DNA of 39,032 nucleotides from Chloroflexota bacterium (GTDB taxonomy: Bacteria > Chloroflexota > Dehalococcoidia > UBA2247 > RBG-13-53-26). Location: the NCBI GenBank assembly GCA_016876035.1, contig VGOE01000019.1, forward strand, positions 1-39,032, given 5' to 3'. The notes under the pieces are model-generated. The model searched no databases. It was not told the origin of the DNA and saw nothing but the letters and a program-made list of their open reading frames with translations. This document shows positions 32,601-39,032 of this stretch, in pieces; the first letter of the stretch is position 1, and each line of letters starts with the position of its first letter. Position numbers and translations under genes: made by a program.

Positions 32601-33965
32601 TCATCCGCCGAGCTTAGAAATCGCGTTCTCAAGCTGGAGCAACAGGGTCATGTCACCGTCTATCTTTAGCCGGCCCTCCATCCAGGCACGCATGCGATCC
32701 ATTTCCCCCCGTTGAATAGCCTTCCAGTCTTCAGCAGCCACCGTGAGGGTGCAGTTGGGCTCCTTTACGGTGCCCTGATGACGGGTGGCTTTACCCCGGT
32801 CACTCACTACATACCAGTCACCACCGCCGGGACCGGTGAGGTGGAGCTGTACCGTGGCCGTGACTTCCTCGACCCGCGTTACTCCTCTGAGTGGGGGGCC
32901 TGGAGCCGGCAAATCCAGCAGGCTGGCCAGCCTTTGCGTATAAACGTTGTTGGTATCGATATCCTCGCTAGGTATGGCCGCCCCAAGTTTTTTCAGATTC
33001 TTCTGCACTTTGAGCGTAACTATGCCCAGTCTCAAAGCAGTCATAACCTCCTGATAGAAGAGGTTCTCGGCTTTCCAGCCCACCAGTTCCTCATAGCGCT
33101 GTACTGTCTCTTCTCTCTCAGGGGAGCCTTCCAGTCGGGGGATGCCATAGGCCTCGCTCACCATCCAGTCGGAGAAGAGGAAAAAGCTCAGGTCAGACAC
33201 TGGGTCCCCGAGGTAGGCCATCTCCCAGTCCAGCGCTCCCACCACCTCACCCTCCGGGCTGTAAATCATATTGCCAATGCGGCAATCGCCCCAGCACAGT
33301 GTCACACGCTCTGGGGCATACCGATTCTTCTTGAGCCAGTCCAGAGCCGCCTGGAGGATCGGCTGAGGCTCCTCCCTGGCCCAATTGAGATATCTCTCCC
33401 AGTACTCTATCTCCCGATCAAGGGGATCGGCACCGCCTTTAGGCACACCCAGGAACGAAAGCCCCAGCTTTTTCCAGTCAAGTCTGTGGACTTTGGCTAT
33501 GGTCTCCAGGGATGACCACCACATCCTGGCCCGCTTCACTGGAGTGGCGTCAAAGTAAGGCCCAAACGTGTGGTACGGAGGGAAATCACGAATGAGGATT
33601 CCGTCAATCTTGCCCATCAAGAAAAAGGGGGCTCCAAGTACCTTGTCGTCCTCCTCCAGCCAGTAGACTCTCGGCACAGGGACGCCTGTTCCTTGCAGGC
33701 GCTCCATCACATGAAACTGGTGCCCTAGTTGGTAGTCAGGATACACCGGATTGGATCGCGGGGCGCAGCGGAGCACCATCCCCTCCGACCGCCTTTTCCC
33801 CTTTTCCTGCCAGCTAAGGTTGAGGAGAAAACTATCGTGGGACTGCCCACCGCCAGACCTTTCTATACCCGATATGGACAAGTTCCGGGCCTGGGGCATC
33901 TTTCCCCCCAGCCAGGCTACAAGCCTTGACTGCAAATCAGCCAGATTCAATTCCTGCGAAACCAT
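32601..33965 (-). CDS. Phosphotransferase (APH family) fused to a C-terminal SCP2 sterol-carrier domain
   Basis: The protein has about 454 residues from the ATG at 33965, chosen because GGAGGG and AGGAG precede it. The longer frame from 34010 has none. Residues about 1-330 are an aminoglycoside/choline-kinase-like domain: SGGGQSHDSFLL, a catalytic loop LCWGDCRIGNM (Trp replaces the usual His of HGD) and metal-binding GALDWEMAYLGDP. After a linker, about 345-454 is an SCP2-like lipid-binding domain (VQLHLTGPGGGDWYVVSDRG, then EPNCTLTVAAEDW, RMRAWMEGRLKIDGD). APH relatives near acyl-CoA dehydrogenases (ACAD10/11 type) phosphorylate hydroxyacyl-CoAs. With a sterol-carrier domain, a hydroxylated lipid or steroid-like CoA ester is a reasonable guess. 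It is the last gene of the AOR2 operon. Confidence 0.85.
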   Translation of the reverse strand: MVSQELNLADLQSRLVAWLGGKMPQARNLSISGIERSGGGQSHDSFLLNLSWQEKGKRRSEGMVLRCAPRSNPVYPDYQLGHQFHVMERLQGTGVPVPRVYWLEEDDKVLGAPFFLMGKIDGILIRDFPPYHTFGPYFDATPVKRARMWWSSLETIAKVHRLDWKKLGLSFLGVPKGGADPLDREIEYWERYLNWAREEPQPILQAALDWLKKNRYAPERVTLCWGDCRIGNMIYSPEGEVVGALDWEMAYLGDPVSDLSFFLFSDWMVSEAYGIPRLEGSPEREETVQRYEELVGWKAENLFYQEVMTALRLGIVTLKVQKNLKKLGAAIPSEDIDTNNVYTQRLASLLDLPAPGPPLRGVTRVEEVTATVQLHLTGPGGGDWYVVSDRGKATRHQGTVKEPNCTLTVAAEDWKAIQRGEMDRMRAWMEGRLKIDGDMTLLLQLENAISKLGG

Positions 33966-34013
33966 CTCCTGTACCCTCCCTCGGGATTTATTGCCTGACT
34001 GTACCCGCAAGCC

Positions 34014-35144
34014 TCAGTAGCCCTGATAACCGTACCTGGGATACTTCCCCACGACCATCAGTTCCGTGGTGCCATAGCCAATCTCTCTGCCGCACCGAAA
34101 TTCAGACCCGTAGTCACAGTAACCCCAGATTTCACTCAATGTCTCCCGGTTCCTCAGGTCCAATTTGTGTCCATCTATCCAGTAAGGCCCCATCCATAAG
34201 GCATGGATGAACCCCTTGTAGTAGCCACCATAGCCGCCTGGCGCCTGGTAGCAGATAGAGATGGGACGTATGGAGACCTCCTTCCTGGTGCCGTCGATGG
34301 CATTGAGAATCACTCTACCTCCCTTAAACCGTCTTGGCTGTTCAGGGATGTCGTTATGAAACTCGTAATGGTGCTCCACATTCACCAGCTCAATCTCCTC
34401 CTTACCGCTTCCAAAGGGATAGAACATCCCGCCGCTGAAATGCCACGGCCGCACCACACCCAGCTTGTCATCCCAGATCTCTCTTATGTGGAGGGCGACC
34501 CCCCATTTCTTAAACTGCATCAGGACGAAGTTAAATAGCTGCCCATCGTATATCTCTGGAGGCTGAACACCAGTCTCTACGAAGTCTGCCCCCGCCACCC
34601 TGACACCCCATGAGCGATCCCTCTCCCCTACCCACCCCTTCTTATCCACCTGGAAGGTCTTCCTGCCAGCCTTTATCCAACCGCTGGCCCTTGCGCTCTG
34701 CACCATCCGCTTGATGTGCTCCTTCAACCTGCCACGGCTGACCCAGTACTGGCCAGGCTCCTCCTCGTGAAGAGGGCTGATCCCCTCAAGCTCTATATCA
34801 TAGCTGAGGCCGTACTCATTCTTGTCCAGGCTATAGCGCACCCTCTTCAGTGGCTCGATCACCTCGTAGGAGAAGGGCCCCACCTTGAAGACATCGATGT
34901 CGGGACGGAGCTCGCGGGAGGCCCGCACAATATATTGCGTCTCATCCTGGATGGTGAAGCAGGTAAAGGCATCCATGATATTGCGGTTGGGATAGTAGCC
35001 AAAACCAAAAGCCAGATGCGCTGTCCCAGCAATGTCGTGGGCCATGCCCCACGCTCTCTCCGTCCACTCCCGGGCGCTGGTCCCCGGACGGTCAAGAGTA
35101 GACACTACCTGATGGCAGAAGAGTTCGTCATACTTGGTAATCAC
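34014..35144 (-). CDS. Hypothetical protein, DUF7064/DUF7065-like
   Basis: This 376-residue soluble protein is rich in aromatic residues and predicted beta strands, with no signal peptide or membrane helix. The middle has GVRVAGADFVETG and QLFNFVLMQFKKWGVALH. Later comes RPWHFSGGMFYPFGSG and a C-terminal Gly/Tyr-rich tail (YGTTELMVVGKYPRYG). It reminds me of the DUF7065-DUF7064 pair, lipocalin-like double barrels distantly related to carotenoid 1,2-hydratase CrtC and often found near CoA-ester catabolism genes. I could not verify that. The start is GTG at 35144, with GAAGGAGGGAG upstream. It sits between AOR2 (70 bases upstream) and the APH-SCP2 gene (48 bases downstream), so it should act on, or bind, a hydrophobic intermediate of the same pathway. 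Confidence 0.55.
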   Translation of the reverse strand: MITKYDELFCHQVVSTLDRPGTSAREWTERAWGMAHDIAGTAHLAFGFGYYPNRNIMDAFTCFTIQDETQYIVRASRELRPDIDVFKVGPFSYEVIEPLKRVRYSLDKNEYGLSYDIELEGISPLHEEEPGQYWVSRGRLKEHIKRMVQSARASGWIKAGRKTFQVDKKGWVGERDRSWGVRVAGADFVETGVQPPEIYDGQLFNFVLMQFKKWGVALHIREIWDDKLGVVRPWHFSGGMFYPFGSGKEEIELVNVEHHYEFHNDIPEQPRRFKGGRVILNAIDGTRKEVSIRPISICYQAPGGYGGYYKGFIHALWMGPYWIDGHKLDLRNRETLSEIWGYCDYGSEFRCGREIGYGTTELMVVGKYPRYGYQGY

Positions 35145-35214
35145 TTCTCCCTCCTTCTGATACTATTTTCCCCTGAGATCGTGAAAACGCTAGGCCGGTG
35201 TTACCGATATCTGG

Positions 35215-37218
35215 TCAGTGATGCAGCCTTTGTACCTCGCCTTGAGAAGGACGGCCAGAGGCTATGAGGCCCCTCTGCTCTAGATCACGGGCTACCTCCT
35301 CCAGTCCCAACCCCTCCAGGTTAGCCCTGGTTTGCAGGCCCGTGGCCACATCCCACCCCCTGATCTGGTAGTATTCGTCTTTCGCCTTTTCGAAGGCTTT
35401 TCTATCGACTACTGCGCCCTTGAGGGAGACAACCTCCCCATCTTTCCCCGGCACCACACACTCAGGGTCGGCATGGTCGTACTCTAAGGGCAACGTATGA
35501 CACGAATCGGGCAGCTTATCGTAATCTCTTCCCCGGTGACCTTCCCTGACAAGTATGGCCCTTTGCAGATTAAACACCCTTTCACCTATCCTGTAAAGCC
35601 CCTCCTCATCCACCCCCTTCCCCGTAACAGCCGACAACAGCTTGCTTTCCAGGGTGGGATCGCCCACATGGTCCTCGGTATGTTCCAGGTCTGTCAGAGG
35701 CCACAGAAAGTCACAAAGAATAAGGCATTCCTTGGCGTACTGTCGGTCCTGAATCATCTTTGCTGCCAGGGCTTTCCCGTCCAGGGTAGAGAAATCGGCT
35801 GCCAGGTCGCTTCCCCAGAATCTCCTGGCAATGGCGCGGAATACATCGGTGGTAACATAGCTCGGGAGACCGCAAGCCATGGCTGCCCATTTGGCTAGGA
35901 GGAAACTCACTTCATGGAGGTGCTGCATAGGTAATCTCGGCTCCATAGCGTATGGAAAGGCGTTGGTCACATAGAGTCTCGGCCCATACCACGGATATAG
36001 CCCGGGCTCGGACTGGTAGCCGGCCAGCTCAGCTTGCTCTTTCGCCCCTGGCCCTAGCGAATCTGCCGCCTTGAACACCCCTTGAGCCAGCAATTCCCCC
36101 AGGCCATCCCGGAAAGCGATCTTTCTCACCAGGGTCTCAATGAACTCCAGGCTACCCATTTTCGATATAGGGATGCCACTATTTTCATCAGTCAGAATGC
36201 CAGCTTCATAGCACCCATGGAGCCAGCCCAGCATCAAGTCCACGGAGAAAATGTCAATCCCATAGTTATCGCAAAGCTTGGTAGCATAGAAGGGGACGTC
36301 GTTGGGATTATCGTTCCAGTCCCCATAGTATCGGTCAGACCAGGGCTGATAAAACAGGGCTGCTCCACAAAAGAATTTCCCCTTCTGGCCATCCGCTGCC
36401 TGGTAGATCTTCCTGGCGCAACGGCCAATACAGCCATAGCAGGGGTCCTTCTTCATTTCAGGGCCGGGTACCAGTTTGAATTCCTGATGTGTATTTCTCA
36501 CCCACCGGCTCATGTATTCCCACTGGCCCCTCCCCACTTCACGATAGTAGGCCGTGAGCTCTTTCAATCTGTGCGGCTGGGCTACCTCCACTTTCTTCCC
36601 AGCACCGATCACCACGACGGCCTTCAGTTTCTTGGCCCCCATGGTTGCCCCTAAACCTCCCGCGCCAGCCGCATCGTTGTCAGCTAACAGCGAAGCTATG
36701 GCAACCCCGTTCTCACCAGCAGGCCCCGTAGCTACCACCCTGGCTGAGCTTCCCAGCTCACTTTTGAGAGCTTCCCTGGACTCAATCGCGCCCTTGCCCC
36801 ATAAAGGTGAGGCATCCCTTAATTCAGCGATCTCGTCATTAAGGAAGAGGTAGACCGGCTTCTCCGATTTGCCTTGAACCACGATGCCGTCGTAACCGGC
36901 AAACTTCAGCTCAGCTCCCCATCTACCTCCTAGATTGCAGTAGGAGAACCGATCCGGGGCGGAAGGGGATTTCCCGCAGACCTGCCATCGCGAGCCAGCA
37001 ATTACCGGAAGCCCCCCCAGCGGCCCGGTGATGAATACTAGCCTGTTTTCTGCGTCGGAGGCTCTGACTTCAGGCGGGACCTCGTCCCAGTATATCTTGG
37101 CAGCGATACCCCTCCCACCCAGGAATTTGTCAGCATACTCCGATGTCGCAGCTTCAGCTATGCTCCTTGAGGACAAATCCACCCGTAGGATCTTCCCAGC
37201 ATACCCGAATGCCGGCAT
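35215..37218 (-). CDS. Aldehyde ferredoxin oxidoreductase family protein (AOR2)
   Basis: This 667-residue paralogue of AOR1 shares long blocks (FGYAGKILRVDLSS, KIYWDEVPPE, SRWQVCGKSP, NLGGRWGAELKFAGYD, DPTLESKLL). Fe-S ligands are canonical: C260, C263, C267 (CYGCIGRC) and C502 (ILCDFLWP; C498 is nearby). The pterin-site segment is DNDAAGAGGLG (181-191). The start at 37218 has GGAAAG upstream. The protein is expected in the cytoplasm with a tungsten bis-pterin centre and electron exchange with ferredoxin. Its operon partners are a SnoaL-like protein upstream and a lipocalin-like protein and APH-SCP2 fusion downstream, quite different from those of AOR1, so the two likely act at different steps or on different substrates. 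An acyl-CoA-reducing BamB-like role is an alternative. Confidence 0.92.
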   Translation of the reverse strand: MPAFGYAGKILRVDLSSRSIAEAATSEYADKFLGGRGIAAKIYWDEVPPEVRASDAENRLVFITGPLGGLPVIAGSRWQVCGKSPSAPDRFSYCNLGGRWGAELKFAGYDGIVVQGKSEKPVYLFLNDEIAELRDASPLWGKGAIESREALKSELGSSARVVATGPAGENGVAIASLLADNDAAGAGGLGATMGAKKLKAVVVIGAGKKVEVAQPHRLKELTAYYREVGRGQWEYMSRWVRNTHQEFKLVPGPEMKKDPCYGCIGRCARKIYQAADGQKGKFFCGAALFYQPWSDRYYGDWNDNPNDVPFYATKLCDNYGIDIFSVDLMLGWLHGCYEAGILTDENSGIPISKMGSLEFIETLVRKIAFRDGLGELLAQGVFKAADSLGPGAKEQAELAGYQSEPGLYPWYGPRLYVTNAFPYAMEPRLPMQHLHEVSFLLAKWAAMACGLPSYVTTDVFRAIARRFWGSDLAADFSTLDGKALAAKMIQDRQYAKECLILCDFLWPLTDLEHTEDHVGDPTLESKLLSAVTGKGVDEEGLYRIGERVFNLQRAILVREGHRGRDYDKLPDSCHTLPLEYDHADPECVVPGKDGEVVSLKGAVVDRKAFEKAKDEYYQIRGWDVATGLQTRANLEGLGLEEVARDLEQRGLIASGRPSQGEVQRLHH

Positions 37219-37339
37219 TTTCTTTCCAAGACTCCCTACGCTAACTCAGAGGCTCCACGAGCTCAAAGACGCATGCTCCGCCAAGGCCTGGCGGCCGCAG
37301 CACGCTTCTAACATAACCGCGACAAGAGAGGAAATAGAT

Positions 37340-37828
37340 CTAGACCCCCCGTGTCTTGGCCCACCCCTCATCATAGGGAGTCCTGTAAGTCCAGTCAACT
37401 CTTATAGAGTCGAATTTCCACTCCCCTTTTTCCCTCACGTATTCCTCGTGATACGTCCCTGCGTACCACTCAGCCCTGTTGTCTTCTAACCTGTTGTTGA
37501 CTGGTGCTTCGAAATACCACCTCGCTTTAGCTCTATCGCCCTTTACTTCGATAATAGGGTTATGCACCATATGCATGCAGAAGGATACTCCCATCGGCAC
37601 CATCTCACCGAAAAAGGTCTTCATCCCTTCTGTACCCTGGTACTGGGAGGCAGTCCCCATGCCGAAATCCAGCCTGGCATTCTGTGTGAAATGGGAAATC
37701 AACTCATCCCGATTTCGCACATCCTCCAGCCCCGCGTCGCACAGGTAGCAGTAAGTGGCTTTCAGCTTTTTGATCGCTTCAATGTCTTCCAGGATCCTGA
37801 TTCTGGCTTCTAGTTCTTCCAGCTTCAT
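37340..37828 (-). CDS. SnoaL/NTF2-like protein (BaiE-like dehydratase fold)
   Basis: This 162-residue single cone-shaped alpha+beta domain belongs to the nuclear-transport-factor-2 superfamily. A long N-terminal helix (LEELEARIRILEDIEAIKKL) leads to KATYCYLCDAG, where Y26 and D31 have the spacing of the Tyr-Asp pair in bile-acid 7alpha-dehydratase BaiE and scytalone dehydratase. His residues in FCMHMVHNP (H86, H89) could complete the site. There is no signal peptide. GAAAGGAGG gives a very strong ribosome-binding site before the ATG at 37828. It is the first gene of the minus-strand AOR2 operon. A dehydratase or isomerase acting on a cyclic hydroxy compound is plausible. Many family members are not enzymes. 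Confidence 0.8.
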   Translation of the reverse strand: MKLEELEARIRILEDIEAIKKLKATYCYLCDAGLEDVRNRDELISHFTQNARLDFGMGTASQYQGTEGMKTFFGEMVPMGVSFCMHMVHNPIIEVKGDRAKARWYFEAPVNNRLEDNRAEWYAGTYHEEYVREKGEWKFDSIRVDWTYRTPYDEGWAKTRGV

Positions 37829-37876
37829 CCTTCTCCTCCTTTCAGATTCTTCGTTGTCCCTTCTTTGCCCTGCTAG

Positions 37877-37895
37877 CTATGGGTATCCCCCATAG
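37877..37895. promoter_or_regulatory. Operator-like palindrome upstream of the AOR2 operon
   Basis: CTATGGG-tatcc-CCCATAG is a perfect 7-bp inverted repeat 48 bases before the start of the SnoaL-like gene. It has the form of a dimeric regulator site. It could also be a leader hairpin. Confidence 0.4.
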
Positions 37896-37944
37896 TACCT
37901 GGTCGCATAGTTCCGCGCAACCACCGGGATTCTTCGCCCCGCAG

Positions 37945-38005
37945 TGTCACTGTCATTCCCAGCCGCCGCGCTGTCACTGTCATTCTGAGCCGAAGCGAAG
38001 AATCA
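37945..38005. repeat. TGTCACTGTCATTC double repeat and GTCATTCTGAGC-type copy C
   Basis: TGTCACTGTCATTC occurs at 37945-37958 and again at 37972-37985. The second runs into GTCATTCTGAGCCGAAGCGA (37979-38005), related to copies at 21007 and 29369. The 454-base gap 37829-38282 has no gene. Confidence 0.7.
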
Positions 38006-38080
38006 TCCATGCTGGTCCACACCACCGCAAAGGATGAAAGCGTGTTCTTGCGGCAAGGACAACGAACGCATCTAACACCA

Positions 38081-38109
38081 CTGTCATTCCCGCGCCAGCG
38101 GGAATCCAG
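38081..38109. repeat. CTGTCATTCCCGC hairpin repeat
   Basis: The 8-bp stem ATTCCCGC-gcca-GCGGGAAT is flanked by CTGTC and CCAG. It is the same unit as in the 148-bp repeats (12683-12711 and the copy near 17250) with a different loop. Confidence 0.8.
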
Positions 38110-38203
38110 AGATCATTAACAAGGGCGTGATTTCCTTGGTTCCTATCCTTCCTCGAAGGACAGCAACGTCACAATAATTGTAGGAACCATATTTTCGTCA
38201 CAA

Positions 38204-38233
38204 TTTACACGGTTTCTCCTAATGTGGTATATT
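38204..38233 (+). promoter_or_regulatory. Candidate promoter of hsdM
   Basis: TTTACA (38204-38209) and TATATT (38228-38233) are separated by 18 bases, about 50 bases before the hsdM start. Neighbouring DNA is A/T-rich compared with the rest of the window. Confidence 0.5.
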
Positions 38234-38282
38234 CGTCCAAGAAAAGTAAAGCCTAACGCCTAGTTAGCAGGAATTCACCTTC

Positions 38283-38954
38283 ATGCAAAACCACGGCGAG
38301 ATTGTCAGCTTCATCTGGTCTGTTGCCGATTTAATTCGCGACACCTTCAAGCGGGGCAAGTATCAGGATGTTATCCTGCCACTGACTGTGCTGCGGCGGT
38401 TGGACTGTATCCTCGCCCCTACCAAGGATAATGTTCTCCAAACCAACGCCAGGCTCAAAGGCAAACTGGATAACCTGGCGCCTCAGCTCTGCAAAGCTTC
38501 CGGATTCGCTTTCTACAATACCTCTCTCTACAACTTCGAAAAGCTGTTGGCTGATGCCCCAAACCTTGCCAGCAATCTCAGAAACTACATCAATGGCTTC
38601 AGCGATAACATGCGCGAGGTGTTGGAGAAGTTCGATTTCGATAACACCATTACCAAGTTGAACGACGCACGTCTTCTCTTCCTGGTCATGGAGCGCTTCA
38701 AGAATGTTGACCTGCATCCTGACAAGGTGCCCAATCAGGCCATGGGTTACATCTTCGAAGAACTTATTCGCAAATTCAACGAGGCCCTGGACGAGAACCC
38801 TGGCGAACACTTCACTCCACGCGAGGTAATCCGCCTCATGGTGAACCTCATACTGGCACAGGATAAGCCAGCTCTGAGTAAGGCAGCCATCGTCCGTACC
38901 GTCTGTGTAATGCTTCAGTCGTTTTCGGACAAAACGACCCTGCCAAAATGTTAG
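38283..38954 (+). pseudogene. hsdM: Type I restriction-modification methylase HsdM, interrupted by an IS
   Basis: The frame starts MQNHGEIVSFIWSVADLIRD and matches the N-terminal helical domain of HsdM (VLRRLDCILAPTK, NARLKGKLDNLAPQLCKASG, LLFLVMERFKNVDLHPDKV, then GYIFEELIRKFNE). ENPGEHFTPREVIRLMVNLI marks the start of the methylase domain. HsdM should continue IVRTVYDPCCGTGG into the SAM-binding motif. Instead the match ends after IVRTV (about 38903) and 17 unrelated codons lead to a TAG at 38952-38954. The NPPY active site would be outside the window, beyond the inserted element. The gene is therefore disrupted here and the truncated product cannot methylate. Downstream hsdS and hsdR may be present past the insertion. 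The start has AGGA about ten bases upstream. Confidence 0.85.
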
Positions 38955-39032
38955 ACCCCGACCTCGATTTTGGTCAACTCACTCAGTCTGTTCACCTCCT
39001 TGCGCTTGGCGGCCGCTGCCTTTAGTTTTCTC
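38904..39032 (-). mobile_element. End of an insertion sequence disrupting hsdM (partial)
   Basis: From about 38904 (TGTGTAATGCTTCAG) the sequence leaves hsdM homology. It contains a perfect 8-bp inverted repeat GTCGTTTT-cggac-AAAACGAC (38919-38939), then the 3' end of a minus-strand reading frame. A TG-beginning terminus about 45 bases from a coding stop is compatible with IS21-like elements, but the family is not certain. The opposite end is outside the window. Confidence 0.65.
38951..39032 (-). CDS. Probable transposase or IS helper protein, C-terminal fragment
   Basis: The last 26 codons of a frame entering from the right edge read KLKAAAAKRKEVNRLSELT then KIEVGV and stop at 38951-38953. 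The peptide is short, basic and helical. Position within the inserted element, close to its end and facing outward, makes it a transposase or an IstB-like ATPase end. Sequence alone is too short to decide. Confidence 0.45.
   Translation of the reverse strand, partial: RKLKAAAAKRKEVNRLSELTKIEVGV

Noticed and set aside
37945-38109. CRISPR-like array from clustered CTGTCATTC units
   Set aside because: Units are unequal, spacing is irregular, there are only a few copies, and no cas genes are present. They belong to the dispersed palindrome family.

Overview
The window reads as a stretch of chromosome from an anaerobic, probably uncultivated bacterium. The gene mix is tungsten-type aldehyde oxidoreductases, molybdopterin oxidoreductases, an Fe-S old-yellow-enzyme, EthD, VOC and DUF6125-like proteins, with many short palindromic intergenic repeats. 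This reminds me of Dehalococcoidia-like Chloroflexota metagenome bins, but that placement is an impression from family content and not a computed assignment. No rRNA, tRNA or CRISPR array was seen. Both window edges cut through insertion sequences.

Layout. 1-185: end of an IS256-like element. 253-1098 (-): a 4Fe-4S protein. 1254-4228 (+): a promoter, a candidate three-way-junction RNA leader and a Ca2+-type P-type ATPase. 8657-4295 (-): an operon-like run of two DUF6125-like paralogues, an SDR dehydrogenase and an aldehyde:ferredoxin oxidoreductase (AOR1). 8748-12607 (+): the divergent operon with a good sigma70-type promoter, a tandem EthD protein, an Fe-S/FMN/FAD ene-reductase and an alpha/beta hydrolase. 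13063-16962 (+): an orphan soluble histidine kinase with eight PAS domains, bracketed by two 148-bp direct repeats. 17558-20888 (+): a class II aldolase, an LsrF-like class I aldolase, HicAB and a zinc alcohol dehydrogenase.

21133-29202 (+) is the most unusual block: VOC1-MopB1-VOC2-VOC3-MopB2-electron-transfer subunit. The two Mo/W oxidoreductases are tandem paralogues. MopB1 has a NarG-like His-Cys3 Fe-S site and MopB2 has the usual Cys4 site. The last gene is a DmsB-type ferredoxin with an entire GltD-like FAD/NAD(P) module inserted inside it. No Tat signal or membrane anchor is visible, so the block looks like a cytoplasmic, NAD(P)-linked Mo/W redox system coupled to VOC enzymes. Its substrate is unknown.

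29493-38282: a truncated TIM-barrel isomerase fragment, a PAP2 phosphatase, a kinase-like membrane protein with no normal start codon, then a second minus-strand operon running from 37828 down to 32601 (SnoaL/NTF2-like, AOR2, a DUF7064/7065-like protein, an APH-SCP2 fusion). 38283-39032: an hsdM methylase gene cut by an insertion sequence just before its SAM-binding motif.

The two minus-strand operons each pair an AOR with dehydrogenase- or dehydratase-like enzymes. Together with the ene-reductase they could handle a cyclic, alicyclic or steroid-like carboxylate or CoA ester. That link is inference only. Two single-base frame breaks next to short A-runs (21166-21169 and 21661-21663) should be checked against reads before the N-termini of VOC1 and MopB1 are trusted.
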